A DNA stretch of 64,000 nt from Amycolatopsis sp. NBRC 101858 (GCF_030269325.1 NZ_BSTD01000002.1:1550001-1614000), one strand, 5' to 3'; positions 52,832-61,583 are shown, counted from the stretch's first letter. The notes: a model not told the origin generated them from the letters alone. Numbers and translations are program-made.

Positions 52832-53314
52832 ATGACGAACCCGGCCACCACCACCAGCACCGCGAAGACCTCGGCCCGCTCGGACACCACGGTGATCGAG
52901 CGCGAAAGCGGCGCGTTGTCCTCCACGCACGGCACCACGACCATCTCCGACGTCGTCGTGCAGAAGGTCGCCGGGCTCGCCACCCGCGAGGTCGCCGGTG
53001 TGCACGCCCTCGGCGGCGGGGCGGCCCGCGCGTTCAACGCGCTGCGTGAGCGGATCCCCGGCGCGACCGCCTCCTCCGGCCAGGGCGTGGCCGTCGAGGT
53101 CGGCGAGCGCCAGGCCGCGATCGACCTGCAGATCCTCGTCGACTACGGCGTCTCCATCACCGACCTCGCCCGCGCGGTGCGGCGCAACGTCATCACCGCC
53201 GTCGAGACCATGACCGGGCTCGAGGTCGTCGAGGTCAACATCGGCGTCTCCGACGTCCACCTCCCCGGTGACGACGTGGCCGCCGACACCACCGAAACCG
53301 GCCGCGTCCTGTGA
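52832..53314 (+). CDS. Asp23/Gls24-family envelope stress protein
   Basis: 160 residues. After a Thr/Ser-rich N-terminus, residues 35-145 form the Asp23 domain: TTTISDVVVQKVAGLATREVAGVHAL, GVAVEVGERQAAIDLQILVDYG and GLEVVEVNIGVSDV. The family includes membrane-associated envelope stress proteins that are anchored by AmaP. AAGGAG precedes the ATG at 52832. It is the first of six linked genes, joined by GTGA or ATGA overlaps for most. Confidence 0.92.
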   Translation: MTNPATTTSTAKTSARSDTTVIERESGALSSTHGTTTISDVVVQKVAGLATREVAGVHALGGGAARAFNALRERIPGATASSGQGVAVEVGERQAAIDLQILVDYGVSITDLARAVRRNVITAVETMTGLEVVEVNIGVSDVHLPGDDVAADTTETGRVL

Positions 53315-53628
53315 CCGCCGGCGTCGAGCCCGACGCCGCCGCCCTCGCCACGCAGGTGACCGCGCTCCCGCAGGTCGCCGGCCTGCACAGCGGCCGTTTC
53401 GGGGAGATCGCCACGCTCCTGCCCGGCCGCCGCGTCCCCGGCGTCCGGATCCGGCCCACCGAGATCACCATCGGCGTCACCGGCCGCTACCCGGCCACCG
53501 CCGCCGAGATCGGCGCCGCGGTCCGCGGCGCCCTCGGACCGGCCGACCGGCCGGTGCACATCCACATCGGCGACGTCGCCGCACCCGCGACCACCGTCGT
53601 GGCCACCATCATCGAGGAGATCCCGTGA
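53311..53628 (+). CDS. Small protein of the Asp23 operon
   Basis: 105 residues from GTG 53311 (overlaps the previous stop). It has an alpha/beta pattern, LATQVTALPQVAGLHSGRFGEIATLLPGRRVPGVRI, then VHIHIGDVAAPATTVVATIIEEI. This looks like a shortened Asp23-like domain without the typical N-terminal strand. It has no membrane segment. Role unknown apart from its fixed place in the operon. Confidence 0.88.
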   Translation: MTAGVEPDAAALATQVTALPQVAGLHSGRFGEIATLLPGRRVPGVRIRPTEITIGVTGRYPATAAEIGAAVRGALGPADRPVHIHIGDVAAPATTVVATIIEEIP

Positions 53629-53801
53629 ACCACACTCAAGCAGGCCTGCTGACCGGCCTCGTCCTGGGCCTCGCCGCCGCGTTCGGCGGCTTCGGGGCCT
53701 TCCTGCTCGTCCTCGTCCTCGGCGGGCTCGGCCTGCTCGCCGGCCGGTTCCTCGACGGCAAGCTGGACATCTCCGCGCTGTCCGGCCGCGATCGGGGCTG
53801 A
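53625..53801 (+). CDS. Small membrane protein (DUF2273-like)
   Basis: 58 residues from GTG 53625, again overlapping the previous stop as GTGA. One or two membrane helices fill residues 7-42 (LLTGLVLGLAAAFGGFGAFLLVLVLGGLGLLAG), followed by a short charged tail LDGKLDISALSGRDRG. Small proteins of this kind are regular members of Asp23/AmaP operons. Confidence 0.88.
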   Translation: MNHTQAGLLTGLVLGLAAAFGGFGAFLLVLVLGGLGLLAGRFLDGKLDISALSGRDRG

Positions 53802-53806
53802 CCGCC

Positions 53807-54202
53807 ATGAGCACCGCGACCCTCGCGCGCACCGCGTCGGCCGATCCCGGCGACCGCGGCGCCCTGACCATCACCGGCGACGCCGTCGAACGCATCGCCA
53901 CGCACGCGGTCACCGAGATCACCGGCGTCGGCGGCTCCGCCTCCCGCGTCCTGGGCGTGGCCGTGGGTGCGGAGAACCTCGACCGCAGTGCGAAGGTCAC
54001 CGCCGCGGTCACCGGCGACACCGCCGCCCTGACCGTGCGGCTGTCGATCGGCTACCCCCAGTCGGTCCGCGCGACCACCGAAGCGACCCGCGACCACCTC
54101 GTGACCCGCGTCGGGGAACTCACCGGTCTCACCGTCGAGCGAGTCGACATCACGGTGACCGCGCTGCACACCGAGACCACGACGGCTCGGAGGGTCCGGT
54201 GA
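53807..54202 (+). CDS. Second Asp23-family protein
   Basis: 131 residues. LTITGDAVERIATHAVTEITGVGGSASRVLG, TAALTVRLSIGYPQSVRATTEATRDHLVTRV and GLTVERVDITVTAL form an Asp23 domain, clearly diverged from the first one in the operon. It starts 5 bp after the DUF2273-like stop. Two paralogues may form hetero-assemblies, which is inference. Confidence 0.9.
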   Translation: MSTATLARTASADPGDRGALTITGDAVERIATHAVTEITGVGGSASRVLGVAVGAENLDRSAKVTAAVTGDTAALTVRLSIGYPQSVRATTEATRDHLVTRVGELTGLTVERVDITVTALHTETTTARRVR

Positions 54203-54726
54203 AACGCCGGCCCCGCCGCAGCACGCCGGCCGTGCTCACCGCGCTGGTGCTGCTCGCCGCCTGCGTCCTCGCCGCGGTCGAGGCGATCCAGCTGATCCTC
54301 GGCCGGACACCGCTGATCGGCTACGAGCGGGTCGCCGGGTGGCTGCACAGCATGCGCTGGAACGACGTCGTCCCGGCCGTGGCCGGCGCCGCCGCCGCAT
54401 TGGCCGGGCTGGTCCTGCTCGCGGCGGCGGTGCTGCCGGGCAAGCTCGTCGTCCTTCCCCTGCGGGGTGAGATCGACTCAGGCGCTTCCCGGCGCAGCTA
54501 CCGCTCGACGTTGCGCGCCGCTGCGTCCGATGTGGACGGTGTCTCCGCGGCGGCACTGAAGGTCAAGCGGCGCAAAGTGATCGCCCGGATCCGCACAGCG
54601 CGAACGAATGTCGAGGGGCTGCCCGAGGCCGTGCGCTCGGCGCTCGAACAGCGGCTCGCCCAGATCGCCCCGGCCACCACGCCCGCGGTCAAGGTCCGGG
54701 TCAAGTCCACCAGGAGCACGTCATGA
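54199..54726 (+). CDS. Membrane protein of the Asp23 operon (DUF6286-like)
   Basis: 175 residues from GTG 54199 (GTGA overlap). Two membrane helices (about 10-30 and 55-80: VLTALVLLAACVLAAVEAIQL and VVPAVAGAAAALAGLVLLAAAVL) precede a soluble domain with SRRSYRSTLRAAASDVDGVSAAALKVKRRKV. The layout resembles DUF6286 and AmaP proteins of other actinomycetes. It may anchor an Asp23 protein. Confidence 0.88.
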   Translation: MKRRPRRSTPAVLTALVLLAACVLAAVEAIQLILGRTPLIGYERVAGWLHSMRWNDVVPAVAGAAAALAGLVLLAAAVLPGKLVVLPLRGEIDSGASRRSYRSTLRAAASDVDGVSAAALKVKRRKVIARIRTARTNVEGLPEAVRSALEQRLAQIAPATTPAVKVRVKSTRSTS

Positions 54727-55292
54727 GCCTCAACCGTCCGGCCCGGCTGAATCGGGCGTTGCTGGCGTTGTTCGGCCTTGTCCTGCTGGCCGCCGGCGGG
54801 TTCGCCGTCACCGCGCACTTCGGGCAGCTGTCGCTGGTGGCCGCGGACTCCGCGCTCGCGCCCGGCACCGCTCCCCCGCCGGCGTGGGTCTGGTACGTCG
54901 TCGCCGCGGGCGCGATCATCCTCGGCCTGCTCCTGCTGCGCTGGCTGGCCGCGCAGCTGACCCGGAAACCGAAAACCCACACCTGGCGCTTCGAGACCGA
55001 CCCCGGCAGCGGGCGCACCGAGCTGGCCGCCGGCGTCGCCGTCGCGCCGTTCCTCACCGAGGTCGAGACCTACCCGGGCGTCCACTCCGCACACGCGACC
55101 CTCGCCGGCACCCGCGACGACCCGGCGCTGGCCCTGGTACTCGCCGTCGAACAGGACGGCGACCCGACCGCCATCCGCGAGCGCCTCGAAACCCACGGCC
55201 TGCCGCGGCTGCGCCAAGCCCTGGACCTCGACACCGTGCCGGCAACCATCGAGTTCCGCTTCACCACCAAAGCCGGTGCTCGGGCTCGCTGA
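54723..55292 (+). CDS. AmaP-like alkaline shock membrane anchor
   Basis: 189 residues with ATGA overlap to the previous gene. Two membrane helices (about 10-33 and 56-80: LLALFGLVLLAAGGFAVTAHFG and WVWYVVAAGAIILGLLLLRWLAAQ) and a C-terminal soluble domain follow the AmaP plan, the membrane partner of Asp23. In firmicutes AmaP tethers Asp23 to the membrane. The last gene of the operon. Confidence 0.88.
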   Translation: MSLNRPARLNRALLALFGLVLLAAGGFAVTAHFGQLSLVAADSALAPGTAPPPAWVWYVVAAGAIILGLLLLRWLAAQLTRKPKTHTWRFETDPGSGRTELAAGVAVAPFLTEVETYPGVHSAHATLAGTRDDPALALVLAVEQDGDPTAIRERLETHGLPRLRQALDLDTVPATIEFRFTTKAGARAR

Positions 55293-55364
55293 CGACCGGC
55301 CGTCTTATAGTGACGGCCGATCCGAGGGCGCACCCCGAACGCGCTCGAGTACGCCGGGAGTGTG

Positions 55365-57203
55365 ATGGCCGAGGACGAGGACACGGCGCTGACGGCCGGG
55401 CACCCGGCATTGACCGAGCCGGGCCGGCTGGCCGCGCTGGCCGAGACGGGGCTGGGCACTGAGCCCGACGACGCACTCGACGCGCTGGCCGACCACACCC
55501 GCCGGCGCGTCGGCGCCCCGGTGGCGTTGGTGTCCTTGGTCTCCGACCGGCACCAGGTCTTCCCCGGCCTGGCCGGACTCGGCCGGCCGTGGGCACAGAC
55601 CCGCTGCACACCGATCTCGGCGTCGCTGTGCCGCCAGCAGGTCGTCACCGGCGCCCCGTCGATCATCGAAGACGCCGCCGCCGACCCGCGATCCCGCGAC
55701 AACCCCTCGGTCGCCGACATCGGCATCGGCGCCTACGCCGGATTCCCGTTGACTGACGCCGAAGGCCGCGTCCTGGGCAGCCTGTGCGTCATCGACCACC
55801 AGCCCCGCCGATGGCGCGAGGACGAACTGACCGTTTTGGCCGACCTCGCGCACACCGGCTCGCTGGAACTGCGGCTGCGCATCGCCACGCGCGACGCCGA
55901 GCGGGAACGCTCACGCACCGATACTGCCGAGGCCATGCTGCGCGAGGCGTTCACCCGCTCCCAGCTGCTGCTGACCGCGTCGCAGGCGCTCGCCCACGCC
56001 GACGACATTTCGCAGCTGCGGGGGATCGTGACGGAGTTGGTCTCGGGCGACTTGAAACCCGCCTACGTCGGGCTCACCCTCACCGAGGGCACCGGCGGCC
56101 TGCACCGGATAGACGACCCGCGGCAAGCGCTCGGCCCCGAATCCGGCGATGCGCTTTCCCGTCTCGAAGACCCCACCCCGATCGCGCTCACCGCACGCGA
56201 AGAGAGCCTCCAGCTCTACGCCACCCCCGCGGCGATCGCCGCCTCGTTCCCCGAGGCCGCGCAACGCCAGTACACCGAGCTGGGCCTGCACGCCATCGCC
56301 TGCGCACCGCTGCCCGGCCCGGACGGCGTCGCCGGGGTCCTGCTGTTCGGGTGGGACACCCCGCACGAGGTCGACGTCCTCGAGCGAGCCGTGATCACCA
56401 CGCTGGCCGGCTACGTCGGGCAGGCCCTCGAACGCGCCCGCTTCCTGGAGAACCGCGTGAGCGTCGCCCGTGAGCTGCAGGAGGCGATGCTCACCCAGCT
56501 GCCGCAGGTCACCGGGTTGCGGCTCGCGGCGCGGTACCTGCCCGCCGGCCAGTGGGAACAGGTCGGCGGCGACTGGTACGACGTCGTCGACCTCAGCTCG
56601 GTCTCCGGGACCATCGCCCTGGTCGTCGGCGACATCACCGGCCACGACATCCACGCCGCGACGCTGATGGGACAGATCCGCAGCATGGGCAGGCAAGCGA
56701 ACTGGGAACGCCCGGACGGGCCACCTTCCGCGGTCCTCGCCGCGGTCGAGCAAGCCAGTGTCGCGACCGGGATCGGCGCGACGGGAACCGTGCTGCAAGC
56801 CGACCTCCGTCCCGATGCCGGCGACAACTGGTCGATGCGCTGGGCTTGCGCCGGGCACCTCCCGCCGATCCTGCGTCACCGCGACGGCACGACCACGGTC
56901 CTGACCGGCGGAGACCTGATGTTCGGCTACCCCGAGCTCCGCAAGCACCCGCTCGCCGACCACCGGGCGTCGCTGCGACCGGGTGACACCGTCGTGCTCT
57001 ACACCGACGGCCTGGTCGAACGCCGCCACGTCGACCTGGACATCGGCATCCAGCGCCTGCGAGACACCATCGCCGCGCTGGACCCCGCCGATCCGGGCCG
57101 GTTCATCGCCGAGATCGTGCGCCGCACGCTGGGCGACGGGAACCCGCACGACGACGACGTCGTCGTGCTGGCGGCGCACGTGCCCGCCCCCGATCGGCGG
57201 TGA
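55365..57203 (+). CDS. GAF-domain PP2C/SpoIIE-type phosphatase
   Basis: About 612 residues; ATG 55365 has GGGAG upstream, with a GTG one codon earlier. Residues about 20-170 are a GAF domain (PVALVSLVSDRHQVF, GFPLTDAEGRVLGSLCVID), about 190-350 a second GAF, and about 370-612 the phosphatase: QVGGDWYDVVDL, ALVVGDITGHDIHAATLM, WACAGHLPPIL, DTVVLYTDGLVERR and HDDDVVVLAAHV. It probably dephosphorylates the STAS protein encoded 126 bp downstream. Confidence 0.93.
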   Translation: MAEDEDTALTAGHPALTEPGRLAALAETGLGTEPDDALDALADHTRRRVGAPVALVSLVSDRHQVFPGLAGLGRPWAQTRCTPISASLCRQQVVTGAPSIIEDAAADPRSRDNPSVADIGIGAYAGFPLTDAEGRVLGSLCVIDHQPRRWREDELTVLADLAHTGSLELRLRIATRDAERERSRTDTAEAMLREAFTRSQLLLTASQALAHADDISQLRGIVTELVSGDLKPAYVGLTLTEGTGGLHRIDDPRQALGPESGDALSRLEDPTPIALTAREESLQLYATPAAIAASFPEAAQRQYTELGLHAIACAPLPGPDGVAGVLLFGWDTPHEVDVLERAVITTLAGYVGQALERARFLENRVSVARELQEAMLTQLPQVTGLRLAARYLPAGQWEQVGGDWYDVVDLSSVSGTIALVVGDITGHDIHAATLMGQIRSMGRQANWERPDGPPSAVLAAVEQASVATGIGATGTVLQADLRPDAGDNWSMRWACAGHLPPILRHRDGTTTVLTGGDLMFGYPELRKHPLADHRASLRPGDTVVLYTDGLVERRHVDLDIGIQRLRDTIAALDPADPGRFIAEIVRRTLGDGNPHDDDVVVLAAHVPAPDRR

Positions 57204-57328
57204 CCCGGCGCGCGCAGTAGCGTCACGGGCATGTGGTGACACGCCCTTGCCGGGGAGATCGCCATCCCGCGCCTCTCGCGGACCGCGCACCGCCGGTCGC
57301 CACCTCCCCGGCCCGGAACGAGGTCCCC

Positions 57329-57697
57329 ATGACCATCCCGGCGCCCCTCGGCATGATCGACCGGCAGGACGGCGCGGTCGTCCTGGCCTTCACCGGCGAA
57401 CTCGACCTCGCGACCACACCCGACGCCCGCGCCATCGCGCTGCAGGCCCACGAGGAAGCTGCTGCCGCGACCCGCAAACTGCTCGTGATCGACCTGCGCA
57501 CGGTCACGTTCCTCGCCTCGGTCGGCCTGGAGCTGCTGGCCGACCATCGCGCCCGGTCCACTCGCACCGGGGTCACGATCGCCCTCGTCGCCACCACCCG
57601 GACCGTCACCCGCGTACTCGACATCACCGGCGTGGATGCCCTGTTCACGATCTACGCCGACATCGAGACCGCCCTCGCCGACGCGAGGACGTCTTGA
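57329..57697 (+). CDS. STAS-domain anti-anti-sigma factor
   Basis: 122 residues from ATG 57329, which has GAGG upstream. AVVLAFTGELDLATTPDARAIALQ is the STAS beta-strand pattern, and FLASVGLELLADH holds the conserved Ser that is phosphorylated in these proteins. Upstream ATG/GTG codons would add an unconserved Pro/Arg stretch. Together with the phosphatase before it, it forms a partner-switch pair; no RsbW-type kinase gene is in the window. Confidence 0.9.
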   Translation: MTIPAPLGMIDRQDGAVVLAFTGELDLATTPDARAIALQAHEEAAAATRKLLVIDLRTVTFLASVGLELLADHRARSTRTGVTIALVATTRTVTRVLDITGVDALFTIYADIETALADARTS

Positions 57698-57706
57698 AGT
57701 CCAGGC

Positions 57707-58405
57707 TCAGGTGAGCGCGACGCGAACGACGGCTGGGGCCGTCGGTTGCGGGGAACCTGCGGCGGGCTCGGCCGTGATGCCGATGCGGTCGACGTCGGCC
57801 GGCAGCGGTGTGGTGATCGTACCGGAGCCGGCGTGCAGCAGCCCGGCGGACTGCGCGCCCCGCGGTCCGATCAGCCACACCTGGTAGGCGTGGCCGCCGT
57901 CGAGGGCGGGCAACGCCTGCGCGGTGACGGCCGCTTCGCCCCGCAGCCGCGAGAAGTTCACCACCGCGGAACCGCCGTCGGTTCCGCTCGCGCGGACCGA
58001 GAGCGCGTCCGGCGCGGGGGCCGCGACCTGCGTAACCGGTGTGGGGTTCGACTGGAGCGCGCCGATGCCGATCCCGCCGGCGAGCAGCGCTGCGGCAGCG
58101 GCCACACCGCTCACCGCAATGACCACTCGCTTGCGCCACGGCCGCCCCTGCGGCGCGCCGGTCCCGACGGCCGGCTGGAGTTGCCTCGTCGCGGCGATCC
58201 CGGTGAGGACCCGGCTGCGCAGTCGCGCGCTGGGCTCGACGGTCATCGCCAACCCGAGCCGCGCCGCCGTTTCCCGCAGTTCCACGACCTCGCGAGCGCA
58301 CGTCGGGCACTCGGCCAGGTGCCGGCCGAAGGCGGCGCGTTCGACGTCGGTGACCGCGTCGAGGGCGTACGCACCGGTGAGGGTGTGGGCTTCGGCGGTG
58401 GTCAT
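57707..58405 (-). CDS. rskA: Anti-sigma-K factor RskA
   Basis: 232 residues. The N-terminal ZAS domain has the HxxxCxxC motif (HLAECPTCAREV, about 29-40). One membrane helix (VVIAVSGVAAAAALLAGGIGIGA, about 94-116) leads to an extracellular RskA domain (GHAYQVWLIGPRGAQSAGLL). It shares ATGA with sigK. It should hold SigK inactive until cleaved at the membrane. It is convergent with the STAS gene, with 9 bp between. Confidence 0.94.
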   Translation of the reverse strand: MTTAEAHTLTGAYALDAVTDVERAAFGRHLAECPTCAREVVELRETAARLGLAMTVEPSARLRSRVLTGIAATRQLQPAVGTGAPQGRPWRKRVVIAVSGVAAAAALLAGGIGIGALQSNPTPVTQVAAPAPDALSVRASGTDGGSAVVNFSRLRGEAAVTAQALPALDGGHAYQVWLIGPRGAQSAGLLHAGSGTITTPLPADVDRIGITAEPAAGSPQPTAPAVVRVALT

Positions 58406-59010
58406 CGGGTCGCTCCCAACGCGTCCCGCAGGCGGATCATGCCGTCGCGCATGCGGGTTTTGACGGTGCCGATCGCGACGCCGAGCTTTTCGGCGACCTC
58501 GCGGCAGGTGAGTCCTTGGTAGTAGGCGAGCAGAACGGATTCCCGCTGCAGTTCGGTGAGCGTGCCCAGCGCCTGGCGGACCAGGTGGTGTTCCTCCGAG
58601 GACAGTGCGGCTTCTTGCACGTCGTCATAGGGGCGGCGCAGGTCGAGCAGGTCGACCCGGTCCTCGCGGTCGCGGGCCGACTGCTCGGAGCGCACCCGGT
58701 CGATCGCGCGGCGGTGCGCGATGGTCAGCGCCCAGGTCGTGACCTTGGCGCGGGCCGGGTCGAACTGGGCGGCCTTGCGCCAGATCTCGAGCAGGACCTC
58801 CTGCGTGACTTCTTCGGCCTGGGATCGGGAGCGCAAGACCTGCAGCACTGTGCCGAAGACCGCGCCGGCGAGCTGGTCGTAGAGCGCGGCGAAAGCCTGC
58901 TCGTCTCCGAGTGCGACCCGCCCGATGAGCTGCTCGGACGTCGGCGCCGTGGGCAAGGCATCGTCAGGTGGCGGTCGTAGGGCGGTTACGGTGGCATGCG
59001 CGGCGGCCAT
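58402..59010 (-). CDS. sigK: ECF sigma factor SigK
   Basis: 202 residues from ATG 59010 (AAGGA upstream). Region 2: AFAALYDQLAGAVFGTVLQVLRSRSQAEEVTQEVLLEIWRKAAQFDP. Region 4: LTELQRESVLLAYYQGLTCREVAEKLGVAIGTVKTRMRDGMIRLRD. Its closeness to mycobacterial SigK and its place next to RskA and a fasciclin protein support the name. A match to the locus promoter motif lies 80 bp before the gene, so it probably activates itself. Confidence 0.93.
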   Translation of the reverse strand: MAAAHATVTALRPPPDDALPTAPTSEQLIGRVALGDEQAFAALYDQLAGAVFGTVLQVLRSRSQAEEVTQEVLLEIWRKAAQFDPARAKVTTWALTIAHRRAIDRVRSEQSARDREDRVDLLDLRRPYDDVQEAALSSEEHHLVRQALGTLTELQRESVLLAYYQGLTCREVAEKLGVAIGTVKTRMRDGMIRLRDALGATR

Positions 59011-59090
59011 GGCGGATCCTTCCCGGCCGGAGCCGAGCCCGTGCTCGGCAGTGAGAAAAAGACTGCGTCGCGGGCGAGTGGTTGCCGGTA

Positions 59091-59117
59091 ATTCGTTGGC
59101 CGAACCGCTGCGTATTG
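59091..59117 (-). promoter_or_regulatory. Candidate SigK promoter in front of sigK
   Basis: On the minus strand CAATAC (59117-59112), then 15 bp, then ACGAAT (59096-59091). It is like the two motifs on the plus strand of this locus and lies about 75-80 bp before the sigK start, so the sigma factor may control itself. Confidence 0.55.
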
Positions 59118-59183
59118 GTGTGAATATCTTGGTGACAGTCGTCACCCGTTCGCGTGGCGTCGGGTGTCGGTGTGCTCACAAAC

Positions 59184-59210
59184 CCATACGGAGTCCGCGC
59201 AGCGCCGAAT
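59184..59210 (+). promoter_or_regulatory. Candidate SigK promoter of the sulfite-oxidase-like gene
   Basis: CCATAC (59184-59189), 15 bp, then CCGAAT (59205-59210). The expected start of transcription is close to the ATG at 59218, so the mRNA may be leaderless; no Shine-Dalgarno sequence is visible there. Close to CCATCC/CCGAAT, the consensus I recall for mycobacterial SigK. Confidence 0.6.
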
Positions 59211-59217
59211 ACGGACC

Positions 59218-60804
59218 ATGGCCGCGACAAAACTGAGTGCCCCGCTCGACAACCCCGCTCCGCCACAACGGACCCGGTTGCGGTTTTTCGCGGCCGCGTT
59301 CACCGGGATCCTCGCCCTCGCCGCCGCGCTCGCCGCGGGTCACCTGGTCGCCGGGTTCATCAGCATCAACGCCTCCCCCTACCTCGCGGTGGGCAACGGC
59401 GCCATCGACCTCACCCCGATCGAGCTGAAGGACTTCGCCGTCCGCACGTTCGGCACCTACGACAAGCTGGTGCTGCTGGGCAGCATGGCCGTGGTCATGG
59501 TGGGGGTCGCCGCGCTCGCGGGTGTCCTTTCGCGACGGTCACCGGTGCCGGGCACCGCGCTCATCGCCGTGTTCGGGCTGGTCGGCGCGTTCGCCGTGTA
59601 CCAGCGGCCGGACCTGACGGCTGTCGCGCTGCTGGCCCCGATCGCCAGCCTGCTCGTGGGCGTCGCGGTTTTCCTTCTCCTGCACCGGATCGCGCCGCGA
59701 GTGTGGCGTGACCCGGAATCGGACGAGAAGACCGGCACCTCGCGGCGACGGTTCCTGATCGGTGGCGCGGGCGTCGTCGTCGGGGCCGGCGCCGTCGGCC
59801 TGGGCGGGCAGCTGATCAGCTCGTCGCGCGACGCCACGGCGTCCCGCGAGGCGGTCGGCAAGCTGATCCCGGCGCGCACCGCGCCGATGATCCCGGCCGA
59901 CGCCGACTTCTCGAAGCTCGGCACCCCGCCCTTCCTGACCCCGAACGACAAGTTCTACCGCGTGGACACGGCGTTGTCGGTGCCGCAAGTGCGGACCGAG
60001 GACTGGAGCCTGCGGCTGCACGGCATGGTCGACCGCGAAATCCGCTTCAGCTACAACGACATCCGCAACCGCCCGCTGGTCGAGCGCACCGTCACGATGA
60101 CGTGCGTGTCCAACGAGGTCGGCGGCGACTACGTGTCGACGTCGAACTTCATCGGTGTCGACCTGGCCGACCTGCTCGCCGAAGCCGGTGTGAAACCCGG
60201 TGCCGAGCAGCTGTTCTGCACCAGCGTGGACGGCTGGACCTCCGGGACGCCGGTCGCGGCCGCGCAGGACCGCGCCCGCGGCGCGATGCTCGCGATCGGG
60301 ATGAACGGCGAACCGCTGCCGCTGGAACACGGGTTCCCGGCGCGGCTGGTCACGCCCGGTCTCTTCGGGTACGTCTCGGCGACCAAGTGGGTCGTCGACA
60401 TCGAGGTCACCACCTGGGCCGCGCGCCAGGCGTACTGGCTCAAGCGCGGGTGGAGCCGGGAGGCACCGATCAAGACGGAATCGCGGTTCGACTCGCACCG
60501 CGGCTTCGCCAGTGTCCCCAAGGGAAAGACGCGCGTCGCGGGCGTGGCCTGGGCCCAGCACACCGGGATCGAGAAGGTCGAAGTCCGCGTCGACCAGGGA
60601 CCGTGGCAAACGACCACGCTCTCGCAGGAGGTCAACCTCAACACCTGGCGGATGTGGTGGACCGAGGTCGACCTGCCGGCCGGGGTACACCAGGTGTTCT
60701 GCCGCGCCACCGACAAGTCCGGCTACACCCAGACCGACATGCGCGCCGGCACCGTCCCGGATGGTGCGACCGGCTGGCACAACGTCACGTTCACCGCAGC
60801 CTGA
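59218..60804 (+). CDS. Membrane-bound sulfite-oxidase-like molybdopterin oxidoreductase
   Basis: 528 residues from ATG 59218. Four membrane helices fill residues 20-155. Then TSRRRFLIGGAGVVVGAGAVGLGG (about 171-194) has a twin-arginine look and could be an export signal after the helices. Residues 230-528 are a sulfite-oxidase-type domain with the Moco cysteine in TMTCVSNEVGGD, VTPGLFGYVSATKWV and a C-terminal dimerisation domain (GVAWAQHTGIEKVEVRVD). Mycobacterial SigK loci also carry such a gene. The electron acceptor and substrate are not known. It lies divergent from sigK. Confidence 0.92.
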   Translation: MAATKLSAPLDNPAPPQRTRLRFFAAAFTGILALAAALAAGHLVAGFISINASPYLAVGNGAIDLTPIELKDFAVRTFGTYDKLVLLGSMAVVMVGVAALAGVLSRRSPVPGTALIAVFGLVGAFAVYQRPDLTAVALLAPIASLLVGVAVFLLLHRIAPRVWRDPESDEKTGTSRRRFLIGGAGVVVGAGAVGLGGQLISSSRDATASREAVGKLIPARTAPMIPADADFSKLGTPPFLTPNDKFYRVDTALSVPQVRTEDWSLRLHGMVDREIRFSYNDIRNRPLVERTVTMTCVSNEVGGDYVSTSNFIGVDLADLLAEAGVKPGAEQLFCTSVDGWTSGTPVAAAQDRARGAMLAIGMNGEPLPLEHGFPARLVTPGLFGYVSATKWVVDIEVTTWAARQAYWLKRGWSREAPIKTESRFDSHRGFASVPKGKTRVAGVAWAQHTGIEKVEVRVDQGPWQTTTLSQEVNLNTWRMWWTEVDLPAGVHQVFCRATDKSGYTQTDMRAGTVPDGATGWHNVTFTAA

Positions 60805-60823
60805 GAATTTCTTCCCGGACGAC

Positions 60824-60850
60824 CAATCCGGTTCTTCCCGGGCACCGAAT
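60824..60850 (+). promoter_or_regulatory. Candidate SigK promoter of the fasciclin gene
   Basis: CAATCC (60824-60829), 15 bp, then CCGAAT (60845-60850), 68 bp before the GTG of the fasciclin gene. Same spacing and same -10 element as the motif before the sulfite-oxidase-like gene. Confidence 0.6.
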
Positions 60851-60917
60851 ACCCATCAACAGAGGCGGATACCGAAACCGGTCGTCTCAGCCGCGTAATC
60901 AATTGGAGTGATTTTTC

Positions 60918-61583
60918 GTGCGTAACCTTCGTATTGCCGGTATCGGCCTGACCGCGGCCGCCGCCCTCACCCTCACCGCGTGTGGCAGCAGCGACACCGG
61001 TTCGTCCGCCTCCAGCAGCGCGCCGGCCCCGTCTTCGTCGATGGCCGCGCCGTCCTCCAGCGCCGCCGCGGGCGATGGCATGACCACCAACGCCGACGTC
61101 TTCGGCCCGGCCTGTTCCCAGCTGCCGCAGGGCTCCGCGCCCGGCTCGCTCGACTCCATGGGACCGCAGCCGGTCGCCTCGGCCGCGTCGACGAACCCGC
61201 TGCTGACCAAACTGGTCGCCGCGGTCAAGGCCACCAACCTCGTCGACACCCTCAACAGCCAGCAGGCCATCACGGTGTTCGCCCCGGCCGACCCGGCCTT
61301 CGCCGCCCTCGGTGACGCGAAGTTCGCCGAGCTGGCGGGCAAGCCGGCCGAGCTGTCCCCGATCCTGCAGTACCACGTCGTCGGCAAGCGTTACGACGCC
61401 AAGGGTCTCGCTTCCGCGGGCACGCTGGAGTCGCTCAACACCGCCGGTGGCCCGCTGAAGATCGAGGGCACCGGTGACAACATGACCGTCAACGGCGCGA
61501 AGATCCTGTGCGGCAACATCCCCACCAAGAACGCCACCGTCTTCGTGATCGACAAGGTGCTGACCCCGGGCACCAACAAGTAA
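60918..61583 (+). CDS. Fasciclin-domain lipoprotein (MPT83/MPT70-like)
   Basis: 221 residues from GTG 60918, with GGAG upstream. The signal peptide ends in the lipobox LTAC (Cys22), followed by a Ser/Pro/Ala-rich linker and one fasciclin domain (about 90-221): NLVDTLNSQQAITVFAPADPAFAAL, ILQYHVVGKRYDAKGL, NMTVNGAKILCGNIPTKNATVFVIDKVL. Like the mycobacterial SigK-regulated MPT83 lipoprotein. A strong hairpin follows. Surface-exposed; adhesion or matrix role is inferred. Confidence 0.94.
   Translation: MRNLRIAGIGLTAAAALTLTACGSSDTGSSASSSAPAPSSSMAAPSSSAAAGDGMTTNADVFGPACSQLPQGSAPGSLDSMGPQPVASAASTNPLLTKLVAAVKATNLVDTLNSQQAITVFAPADPAFAALGDAKFAELAGKPAELSPILQYHVVGKRYDAKGLASAGTLESLNTAGGPLKIEGTGDNMTVNGAKILCGNIPTKNATVFVIDKVLTPGTNK

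Noticed and set aside
55305..55364. tRNA- or small-RNA-like sequence before the PP2C gene
   Set aside because: No cloverleaf or strong stem could be folded by eye; it is more likely a promoter region.
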